Positions 1-5,928 of a stretch of DNA of 10,291 nucleotides are shown in pieces. The stretch is taken from assembly GCA_947174375.1 (NCBI GenBank), contig CAMWIS010000049.1:1-10291 (forward strand). The letters are read 5' to 3'. The DNA is from an uncultured Bacteroidales bacterium. Its GTDB lineage: Bacteria > Bacteroidota > Bacteroidia > Bacteroidales > P3. Within the stretch, counting starts at the first letter, position 1, and every line of letters begins with the position of its first letter. The notes under the pieces are model-generated. The model was given only the letters and a program-made list of their open reading frames with translations. It did no database searches and was not told where the DNA came from. The translations under genes and the position numbers were made by a program.

Positions 1-175
1 AGAAGCCGAGGGCGGACAGCAATACGCAGCAGAGCAGACGGGCCGTTTCGGCGAGGAGATGCTGCCGTTCGGCGGGGTTGGGCAATAGTTGCGGGGTTGA
101 GGTCGGTTTGACCTTGGCGGCGGGCTTGCTTTTGGGAGCCGGGGCGGTTGCCTTGGTGGGCTTGGGCTTGCTCAT
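1..175 (-). CDS. N-terminus of an unidentified protein, truncated by window edge
   Basis: The reverse strand reads open from an ATG at 175 to the window edge, giving 58 codons. An in-frame TAG lies eight codons upstream of this ATG, so the ATG is the natural start. The first 30 residues are very rich in Lys, Pro, Ala and Thr with no hydrophobic stretch, which suggests a disordered basic cytoplasmic segment. From about residue 47 it becomes hydrophobic (LLCCVLLSALGF), which looks like the beginning of a transmembrane helix. A basic disordered N-terminus before a membrane segment fits several families, for example FtsK-type DNA translocases, but there is too little sequence to assign one. The coding call rests on the open frame, the GC-rich codon use and the promoter-like box upstream. 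The gene is divergent from the tRNA-Lys unit. Confidence 0.5.
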   Translation of the reverse strand, partial: MSKPKPTKATAPAPKSKPAAKVKPTSTPQLLPNPAERQHLLAETARLLCCVLLSALGF

Positions 176-219
176 GGCGTCGGTATTTGTGATGGCCTAA
201 TTGTGACCGTAATAAATGA

Positions 220-227
220 CAAAGTTA
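220..227 (-). promoter_or_regulatory. Possible -7 box for the leftward gene
   Basis: On the reverse strand this reads TAACTTTG, a full match to the Bacteroidetes -7 consensus TAnnTTTG. It would start transcription about 35-40 nt upstream of the ATG at 175. No clear TTG -33 element lies 19-21 nt further upstream, so support is partial. Confidence 0.4.
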
Positions 228-260
228 GTGAAATTTTTTTACCTTGTCTTGGTGGAGGAA

Positions 261-292
261 TTTGACTTTTTCAAAAAAACGTTTTACCTTTG
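261..292 (+). promoter_or_regulatory. Bacteroidetes-type promoter of the tRNA-Lys unit
   Basis: TTTG at 261-264 and TACCTTTG at 285-292 match the two elements of the Bacteroidetes housekeeping promoter (TTTG and TAnnTTTG) with a 20-nt spacer. The predicted start, near 297-300, would leave a roughly 10-nt 5' leader before the mature tRNA. No other good promoter is visible before the barrel gene at 391, so this one probably drives that gene too. Confidence 0.75.
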
Positions 293-308
293 CACCCTCT
301 TTCGAGGG

Positions 309-381
309 GGTCACGTAGCTCAGCTGGTAGAGCACATCCCTTTTAAGGATGGGGCCCTGGGTTCGAGTCCCAGCGTGACCA
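309..381 (+). tRNA. tRNA-Lys (anticodon TTT)
   Basis: The 73-nt sequence folds into a complete cloverleaf. The acceptor stem is GGTCACG (309-315) with CGTGACC (374-380). The D stem is GCTC/GAGC, the anticodon stem is CATCC/GGATG around the loop CTTTTAA, and the T stem is CTGGG/CCCAG around TTCGAGT. The anticodon read from the loop is TTT, so it decodes lysine AAA/AAG. The discriminator base is A381. CCA is not encoded and must be added after transcription, as is common in Bacteroidetes. The tRNA 3' end lies only 9 nt before the start codon of the next protein gene. Confidence 0.97.
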
Positions 382-390
382 CAAAGACGA

Positions 391-1107
391 ATGAACATCA
401 AATTCAAATTCCGGTTTTTCATCTTTTTTTTGATTGTATGCCTGTCGTGTGCGTCGGGCATCGGGCGGGCTTTCGCGTCTTGTCCGTCGGATTCGGGGCA
501 GGTGGTTACCGTGACCGGCGGTCTTAAAGTCGAAGCGAACGATTTCGCTTACATTCTGAAAGGTATTCCCTCCGGTGTGGCAAAGACGACCCCGGGCGTG
601 GGATGCAGCGTGGGCGGCTTTGTGTTTTTCGACATCCACAAGTCTTTGGCGCTCCAAATCGACCTTTTCTATCATTTCCGGCAAACCAAAGTCGAACAAC
701 AGGGCAATACGGGCGACCTGTATTCCTTAAGCGTGGAACTGCCCTTTTACGTGATGGGCCAATGGCGGTTCAAGGATTGCAGCCGCCTGTACCTCGGCAC
801 GGGCCCCACCGTGGAGTTCGGCTACTATGCGGTCATCAAAGGCCAGGGCGGAACATTCGACCTGTATCAAAAAGACGACGAAACCGAGTTGTCCGCCATG
901 CAGAATACTAGCATGGGATGGGCCATCCTGTTTGGCTATGAATTCGCTTTCGGCCTGCAGTTCAATGTCACTTACAAAGGCGGTTTCTATAACGTCTTGG
1001 ATGCGAACCGCACGGAAGTGGGGGCTTATCCTTGCGCGTTGAGCTTGGGGGTAGGCTACCGTTTCGGCCTGACGGCGCCCAAAAACACAGGAGGTCATGG
1101 CCATTAA
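391..1107 (+). CDS. PorT-like outer-membrane beta-barrel protein
   Basis: This 238-residue protein begins with a basic N-terminus and a strongly hydrophobic signal peptide, with likely signal peptidase I cleavage after AFA (residue 29). The rest alternates polar and hydrophobic residues in Gly/aromatic-rich strands typical of small 8-10-strand barrels of the PorT/OMP_b-brl family (for example LALQIDLFYHFR, ELPFYVMGQWRF and the final LGVGYRFGL). Its precise role is unknown; PorT itself is a T9SS component, but the fold alone does not show that function here. It ends with a short Gly/His tail (GGHGH) rather than the usual terminal aromatic. The start is fixed: an in-frame TGA lies within the tRNA acceptor stem (376-378) and ATG 391 is the first usable codon. 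No Shine-Dalgarno sequence is visible. The 3' end overlaps the next gene by 11 nt, suggesting translational coupling. Confidence 0.75.
   Translation: MNIKFKFRFFIFFLIVCLSCASGIGRAFASCPSDSGQVVTVTGGLKVEANDFAYILKGIPSGVAKTTPGVGCSVGGFVFFDIHKSLALQIDLFYHFRQTKVEQQGNTGDLYSLSVELPFYVMGQWRFKDCSRLYLGTGPTVEFGYYAVIKGQGGTFDLYQKDDETELSAMQNTSMGWAILFGYEFAFGLQFNVTYKGGFYNVLDANRTEVGAYPCALSLGVGYRFGLTAPKNTGGHGH
1089..1095 (+). promoter_or_regulatory. Strong but very close Shine-Dalgarno sequence for the Omp85-like gene
   Basis: AGGAGGT ends one base before the ATG at 1097 and lies inside the end of the preceding gene. A full Shine-Dalgarno match is unusual in Bacteroidetes, and this spacing is shorter than the usual 5-9 nt. 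No later in-frame ATG keeps the signal peptide intact, so the start at 1097 stands. The match could instead be chance in a coding region. Confidence 0.35.
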
Positions 1108-2317
1108 GCGGCGGACGCCTATCGGGAAGTTGCTCGTAGCGGTTTGGCTGCTGCTGTGCTCTCTGCCCGTGTCGGCGCGGACGGATTCGGTGCGGGTCAG
1201 CCGTTGGGATACGCTGCCGGACGTCTTGTTCGACGTCAAAGTCAAAACGTCCAACAAACAATCCACGCCGCCCAAAGACAATTTCTGGCGGCGGATGTTC
1301 GCCGGGCATATCGACCGGACGTTTGAACGTAAATTCGACTACAGTTTGGTGGTGGTGCCGTCCTGGTCGCGGGAGGGCAGCGTGGGCTTGGGCGGCATGG
1401 CGGCGGCCTTGTACCGGCTCGACCGCGGCGATTCTTCGTTGGCGCCCTCGGACGTCAGCCTATCGGCCAACGCCTCCCTCAAAGGCTTTTTCTATGTCGG
1501 GGCTTTGGGCAATACCTACTTTAAGGGCGGCCGTTCCCGTTTGAAATACGAACTGTCGTTTTCGCAAAAGAAACTGAACTTTTGGGGCATCAGTTACGAT
1601 TTCTGCGACGTGCATCCGGCCATCAACTATACGCGTTGGCGCGTCAAGGCGGATGCTTTTTACGATTATAGGGTCTATGACGGCCTCTATGTGGGCGCCG
1701 CGTTGAATATCGGCTATAACTCGATTGTCAAGATAGACGACGTTGCGTATCTGGAAGGTCAAAAAGACGCTTATTTTACAACGGGGCTCGGCCTCTCGCT
1801 CCAATACGATACGCGCAACAATATTTCCTATCCGACCAAAGGGTGGAACGTGTTGTTCCGGCAGATGGTTTATCCGGGTGTGTTCGGCAATTGCGACCGC
1901 ACGCTTTGGCGGAGCACGGTAACGGTGGACTATTACCAGCGGCTTTGGCGCGGCGGGGTGCTTGCCTTCGACCTGTACGGGGAACTCAACAGCAAGGACG
2001 CGCCTTGGGCTTTGCGCGAGGAAGCGGGCGGCATCTATCGTTTGCGGGGCTATTATGCGGGGCGGTATATCGATAACAATATCGTGTCCCTGCAAATGGA
2101 AGTCCGGCAAAAACTGTTCTGGCGCGTCGGCTTGGCGGCTTTCATCGGTTGCGGTTCGGTATTCCCGTCCTTCCAAGAATGGCGTTGGAACCATCTGTTG
2201 CCCTCCGGCGGGGTCGGCCTCCGTTTTGAATTCAAGCACAACCTCAATTTGCGGGTGGATTACGGCTTCGGACGGGGAACCAGCGGCTTCGTGCTCAGTT
2301 TGGGGGAATCATTCTAG
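1097..2317 (+). CDS. POTRA-less Omp85/BamA-family outer-membrane barrel
   Basis: The 406-residue product has a signal peptide (KRR n-region, hydrophobic core, probable cleavage after VSA at residue 27). Its barrel shows hallmarks of the Omp85 surface-antigen domain. These are a TRNNISYPTKGW segment (usual form D.R....P..G), the lid-loop motif LRGY at residues 316-319 (family consensus VRGF/Y) with the conserved Arg317, a late GVGLRFEF strand, and the C-terminal strand GFVLSLGESF ending in Phe. BamA and TamA are 500-900 residues because of N-terminal POTRA repeats. Here only about 50 residues lie between the signal peptide and the first likely strands, so no POTRA domain fits. POTRA-less Omp85 proteins are known in Bacteroidetes, but their substrates are mostly unclear. 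The gene overlaps the PorT-like gene by 11 nt, which suggests co-expression and possibly a shared complex at the outer membrane. Confidence 0.82.
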   Translation: MAIKRRTPIGKLLVAVWLLLCSLPVSARTDSVRVSRWDTLPDVLFDVKVKTSNKQSTPPKDNFWRRMFAGHIDRTFERKFDYSLVVVPSWSREGSVGLGGMAAALYRLDRGDSSLAPSDVSLSANASLKGFFYVGALGNTYFKGGRSRLKYELSFSQKKLNFWGISYDFCDVHPAINYTRWRVKADAFYDYRVYDGLYVGAALNIGYNSIVKIDDVAYLEGQKDAYFTTGLGLSLQYDTRNNISYPTKGWNVLFRQMVYPGVFGNCDRTLWRSTVTVDYYQRLWRGGVLAFDLYGELNSKDAPWALREEAGGIYRLRGYYAGRYIDNNIVSLQMEVRQKLFWRVGLAAFIGCGSVFPSFQEWRWNHLLPSGGVGLRFEFKHNLNLRVDYGFGRGTSGFVLSLGESF

Positions 2318-2348
2318 AGCCGTTGGTATCTTGCGTTTTATAGTGACA

Positions 2349-2380
2349 TTTGTTTCTTCGCTCAACTTTCACTATTTTTG
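2349..2380 (+). promoter_or_regulatory. Bacteroidetes-type promoter of the B12 operon
   Basis: TTTG at 2349-2352 and TATTTTTG at 2373-2380 match the Bacteroidetes promoter elements (TTTG, TAnnTTTG) with a 20-nt spacer. Transcription would begin near 2386, at the 5' edge of the cobalamin riboswitch. This agreement supports both calls. Confidence 0.8.
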
Positions 2381-2384
2381 CAAC

Positions 2385-2543
2385 GGCTTTTGGTCGGATA
2401 TCATCCGATAATAAGGAACACGGTGCGAATCCGTGACAGTACCCTCTACTGTATTTCTTGTTGAAGCCGGACAAAAGGTCACTGTGTGCTGTAGAGCGCG
2501 CATGGGAAGGCGTCCGGGGGAGAGATAAGTCAGGAGACTTGCC
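2385..2543 (+). ncRNA. Cobalamin (vitamin B12) riboswitch
   Basis: The conserved B12 box appears as AAGTCAGGAGACTTGCC at 2527-2543. Further upstream, the element GGTGCGAATCC is closed by the hairpin CACGG (2419-2423)/CCGTG (2431-2435). The conserved GGGAAGGCG follows a hairpin TGTGTGC (2483-2489)/GCGCGCA (2496-2502). CCGGAC (2467-2472) pairs with GTCCGG (2512-2517). A terminal stem can form from GGC (2385-2387) with GCC (2541-2543) and GTC (2393-2395) with GAC (2536-2538). The order matches the known cobalamin class (RF00174). When cobalamin binds, such riboswitches turn expression off, and here the first gene downstream is a BtuB-like receptor. The exact ends are estimated. Confidence 0.93.
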
Positions 2544-2544
2544 A

Positions 2545-2629
2545 AAGAGTGCCGCAGGATAACCTTGGGGAAATGAGGTTTGATAGCATAACGGTGGCCG
2601 GTTCCGTCTGTCGTTTTCTCCGCACTCTT
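2545..2629 (+). promoter_or_regulatory. Riboswitch expression platform: leader with 8-bp inverted repeat
   Basis: AAGAGTGC (2545-2552), two bases after the B12 box, is perfectly complementary to GCACTCTT (2622-2629). The stem encloses about 70 nt, including a small hairpin ACGG (2591-2594)/CCGT (2604-2607). No run of T follows, so an intrinsic terminator is not supported. Control of translation or of RNA folding is more likely. The remaining leader up to the ATG at 2673 is AT-rich and shows no Shine-Dalgarno sequence. Confidence 0.4.
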
Positions 2630-2672
2630 CATAGGGTCTAAAGTCTTTTACAAACTGTTTAAACGCTTTGTA

Positions 2673-4706
2673 ATGGATGGTAAGACCAAGATTATCGGTC
2701 GGCTTTTGCTATGCGGCTTGATGGCCGTCTGCGGTTTTAAGGCTTCGGCTTCTCTGCCTATGGCGCAGACCGACTCGTTGGAGGATGCCATCAGCCGGCA
2801 TTATTACCTGAGCGAAGTCGTCATATCCGCGCCCTCCAAGGAAATCATCCAGCCTCAGAAATTGGAAGGCGCCGTATTGGAGCGTCTCAACAGCCTTTCG
2901 GTGGCCGACGCCATCCGTTTCTTTTCCGGCGTGCAAGTCAAGGACTACGGCGGGGTGGGCGGTATCAAGACCATCAATGTCCGCAGCATGGGCACCGACC
3001 AGATGGGCGTTTATTACAACGGCATCCAGTTGGGCAATGCGCAGAACGGCCAGGTGGACTTGGGCAAGTTCTCGTTGGAAAACATCGATGAGATTTCGCT
3101 TTACAACGGACAGAAAAGCGACATCTTCCAAAGCGCGCGGGAATTCGGTTCTTCGGGCAGTATCTATCTCAACAGCCGTCGCCCCAAATTCGAGGAGGGA
3201 CGGAATTTCCACCTTCGCGCGGCCATGAAAGCCGGTTCGTTCTTTCTCATCAATCCGTCCGCCTTGATGGAATATAAAGTGAGCGACAAACTCAATCTGT
3301 CGCTGAACGCCGAAGTGCTCAGTTCCGACGGTAAATACAAGTTCCGTTACCGTCGGGTCACGCCCTCCGGCGAGCTGGCCTACGATACGACGGCCGTCCG
3401 CGAAAACGGCGACGTCAATGCCGTGCGCGTGGAAGCCGGTCTGCAACATTATTATTCCAATACGGGCTTTTGGAAGTTCCATGCCTACCATTACAGTTCC
3501 GAACGCGGCATTCCGGGCGCGATTGTCAACAATGTGTGGCGTCGCGGCGAACGGCTTTGGGACCGCAACAGTTTCGTACAGGCTTCGTTTCAAGATAAAT
3601 TCTTCAGGATTTGGCAGATGCGGGTCAATGCCAAATATGCCTACGACTGGACGCACTATGTCAATAACGACGACAAACTCATTCACGTAGATAATATTTA
3701 CGTGCAGCGGGAAACCTATGCGTCCGTGGCCAATAAATTCGAGATTTTCCGTTGGTGGGATGCCTCGCTGGCCTATGATTTTCAGTGGAACGCGATGGAA
3801 GAATATATGGATGTGAGCCGTTTATCGCATTATTTAGCGGCGGCCACGGCCATGAACCTGTTCGATCATGTCAAGTTGCAGGCCTCCGTACTCGGTACGT
3901 TCATCCAAGAGGAAGCCCGTGACCGGGACGAGGCGCCGAACAAATACAAGGTAACGCCGGGCTTTTTCATTTCGTATCAACCGCTCAAACGGGTCGGGTT
4001 GGTCTTCAACGCCTTCTATAAGCAGGCCTATCGTTATCCCACCTTCAACGACCTTTACTATACCGATATGGGCAACGCCTATCTGAAACCGGAACTCGCC
4101 GTACAGCACGACGTGGGCGTGGCCTATAATATCGAACTCAAGAAAGGCGTTTTCCGGCAATTTGAAATCAAGGCCGACTATTATTACAATCGCGTCAAGG
4201 ATAAAATCATCGCCTATCCGAAAGGCCAGCAGTTCCGTTGGACGATGCTCAACCTCGGTTTGGTCAAAATCAACGGGGTGGACGCCACGGCGCAATTCAC
4301 GCTGCAATTCCCGCACGAGTGGGCGTTGACCGGCAAATTGCAATACACCTATCAGTCGGCTATAGACGTGACCGATCCGTCCGATACCTATTACGGCGAC
4401 CAAATCCCCTATATCCCCTGGCATAGCGGCTCGGTCGTGGGGATGCTGACGTGGCGGAACTATGCGCTCAATTACAGTTTCATCTATGTGGGCGAACGTT
4501 ATAACCAACAGGAAAACATTATATATAACTATACGCAGCCGTGGTACACGCACGATTTGTCTTTGTCCGGGGAATGGAAAATAAAGACGGTGCGGCTTAA
4601 AACTTCGGTCGAAATCAACAACCTGCTCTCCCAAGACTACGATGTGATTCTCAATTACCCGATGCCCAAGCGGAATTATCGCGTCTCGCTCGTAGTGGAA
4701 TATTGA
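2673..4706 (+). CDS. btuB: BtuB-like TonB-dependent cobalamin receptor
   Basis: This is a 677-residue outer-membrane receptor, inferred to import cobalamin or other cobamides with energy from TonB-ExbBD. A signal peptide (probable cleavage after ASA, residue 26) is followed by a TonB box-like EVVIS at 48-52. The plug domain spans about 55-165, with typical features such as INVRSMGTDQMGVYYNGIQL and LENIDEISLYNGQ. A barrel of about 500 residues ends in the outer-membrane signature RVSLVVEY with a terminal Tyr. It lacks the N-terminal carboxypeptidase-like domain of SusC-type receptors, and no SusD partner is present, so it is not a glycan system. E. coli BtuB has a similar plan at about 600 residues. 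The substrate is assigned from the cobalamin riboswitch directly upstream and the BtuG-like gene 4 nt downstream. The receptor family is certain; the cobamide assignment is very likely. Confidence 0.92.
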   Translation: MDGKTKIIGRLLLCGLMAVCGFKASASLPMAQTDSLEDAISRHYYLSEVVISAPSKEIIQPQKLEGAVLERLNSLSVADAIRFFSGVQVKDYGGVGGIKTINVRSMGTDQMGVYYNGIQLGNAQNGQVDLGKFSLENIDEISLYNGQKSDIFQSAREFGSSGSIYLNSRRPKFEEGRNFHLRAAMKAGSFFLINPSALMEYKVSDKLNLSLNAEVLSSDGKYKFRYRRVTPSGELAYDTTAVRENGDVNAVRVEAGLQHYYSNTGFWKFHAYHYSSERGIPGAIVNNVWRRGERLWDRNSFVQASFQDKFFRIWQMRVNAKYAYDWTHYVNNDDKLIHVDNIYVQRETYASVANKFEIFRWWDASLAYDFQWNAMEEYMDVSRLSHYLAAATAMNLFDHVKLQASVLGTFIQEEARDRDEAPNKYKVTPGFFISYQPLKRVGLVFNAFYKQAYRYPTFNDLYYTDMGNAYLKPELAVQHDVGVAYNIELKKGVFRQFEIKADYYYNRVKDKIIAYPKGQQFRWTMLNLGLVKINGVDATAQFTLQFPHEWALTGKLQYTYQSAIDVTDPSDTYYGDQIPYIPWHSGSVVGMLTWRNYALNYSFIYVGERYNQQENIIYNYTQPWYTHDLSLSGEWKIKTVRLKTSVEINNLLSQDYDVILNYPMPKRNYRVSLVVEY

Positions 4707-4710
4707 TAGG

Positions 4711-5928
4711 ATGGAAAACGCAAAACGCATGAACCTGACCCGACATATCGTCTCCGTAGGCCGCTCCGTCGGCCTGGCCGTCCTGCTGTGCCTGGCGGTG
4801 GGCTGTCGCAAAGACGAGCTCGTGGTGCCCACCGAATACGAGCTGTTGCCGATACCCATCCGGTCGGAGGCCGATTTTGCGGACGACGAACCCATCGGGA
4901 TGTATCTGCTCAACGAGGGCAATATGGGGAGCAACAAGGCGTCGATAGATTATGTCGATTTTGCGAACGGCTATTATGTGCGGAATGTTTATGCCGAACG
5001 CAACCCGACCGTCATCAAGGAGTTGGGCGATGTCGGCAACGATATCCGGATTTACGGCAGCAAACTGTATGCGGTCATCAACTGTTCGCATAAGGTGGAG
5101 GTCATGGATGCGCGCACCTGTGTCCGCATCGGGCAAATCGACATTCCCAATTGCCGTTATATCCGTTTCGCCCGCGGGCGGGCTTATGTCTCGGCCTATG
5201 TCGGGCCGGTTTCCATAGACCCGGACGCCCAGCTCGGCGCGGTGTTCGAGGTGGATACGGCCACGCTCTCCGTCGTCAACCAGGTCACGGTGGGCTACCA
5301 GCCCGACGAGTTGGACATTGTGGGCGAATACCTCTATGTGGCCAATTCCGGCGGCTACCGTGTGCCGAATTACGACTATACCGTTTCGGTTGTGGAACGT
5401 TACGGCATGAAACAGGTCAAGAAAATCCCCGTGGGGCTGAACCTGCACCGTTTGCGGGCGGATGCTTACAACCGCCTTTGGGTCAGTTCGCGCGGCAACT
5501 ATGGCGATGTGCCGTCCAAATTGCATCTTTTGGCGCGCAAAGATCATATATCCAAAGAAATGGTCGTGACCGACACCTTCGATATTCCGTGTTCCGAGTT
5601 CACGATACAGGGCGATTCGCTTTATTTCTACAGCGTGGCCTGGAACAATCAGACCGAAGACAACCGGGTGTCGTACGGCATCATCAATATCGCCACCAAG
5701 ACGTTGGTTTCCGCAAATTTCATCGCCGACGGCACCGAAAGCGACATCAAGATACCTTACGGCATAGCCGTGAACCCCTATAACGGCGATATTTTCGTGA
5801 CGGACGCCAAAAACTACGTTTCGAGCGGTGTATTGCATTGTTACCGGCGGGACGGCACCAAGAAATGGAGCGTCCGCACGGGCGATATTCCGGCGCATAT
5901 GACGTTTTTATATAAAGGCAAGGGATGA
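4711..5928 (+). CDS. btuG: BtuG-like surface beta-propeller lipoprotein (cobamide capture)
   Basis: The 405-residue lipoprotein has its lipidated cysteine at residue 32 after a hydrophobic h-region (LAVGC). The following residues are R-K-D-E-L, matching the C-x-K-(D/E)2 lipoprotein export signal described in Capnocytophaga, so display on the cell surface is expected. Residues about 60-405 form a YncE/DUF5074-type beta-propeller. Blades can be recognised by repeats such as GMYLLNEGN (63-71), YLYVANSGGY and IAVNPYNGDIFVTD. In gut Bacteroides, BtuG propellers bind B12 very tightly and cap BtuB, and their gene sits beside btuB as here. The gene begins 4 nt after btuB stops and overlaps the next gene by ATGA. 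Met7 (4729) is an alternative start that also leaves a workable signal peptide. The propeller family is clear; B12 binding is inferred from context. Confidence 0.85.
   Translation: MENAKRMNLTRHIVSVGRSVGLAVLLCLAVGCRKDELVVPTEYELLPIPIRSEADFADDEPIGMYLLNEGNMGSNKASIDYVDFANGYYVRNVYAERNPTVIKELGDVGNDIRIYGSKLYAVINCSHKVEVMDARTCVRIGQIDIPNCRYIRFARGRAYVSAYVGPVSIDPDAQLGAVFEVDTATLSVVNQVTVGYQPDELDIVGEYLYVANSGGYRVPNYDYTVSVVERYGMKQVKKIPVGLNLHRLRADAYNRLWVSSRGNYGDVPSKLHLLARKDHISKEMVVTDTFDIPCSEFTIQGDSLYFYSVAWNNQTEDNRVSYGIINIATKTLVSANFIADGTESDIKIPYGIAVNPYNGDIFVTDAKNYVSSGVLHCYRRDGTKKWSVRTGDIPAHMTFLYKGKG

Noticed and set aside
216..527. Forward open frame across the promoter, tRNA and start of the barrel gene
   Set aside because: It reads through a complete tRNA-Lys and overlaps the signal peptide of the 391 gene in another frame. 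The protein has no recognisable features.
2318..2348. Terminator after the Omp85-like gene
   Set aside because: No GC-rich hairpin followed by a T-run was seen before the next promoter. Termination there may be factor-dependent or absent.
2444..2496. Perfect pairing CTCTAC (2444-2449) with GTAGAG (2491-2496) in the riboswitch
   Set aside because: It would cross the CCGGAC/GTCCGG stem and break the TGTGTGC/GCGCGCA hairpin, which fit the known cobalamin aptamer layout better.
2673..4706. SusC-type glycan receptor
   Set aside because: The N-terminal carboxypeptidase-like domain is missing, no SusD gene follows, and a cobalamin riboswitch controls the gene.
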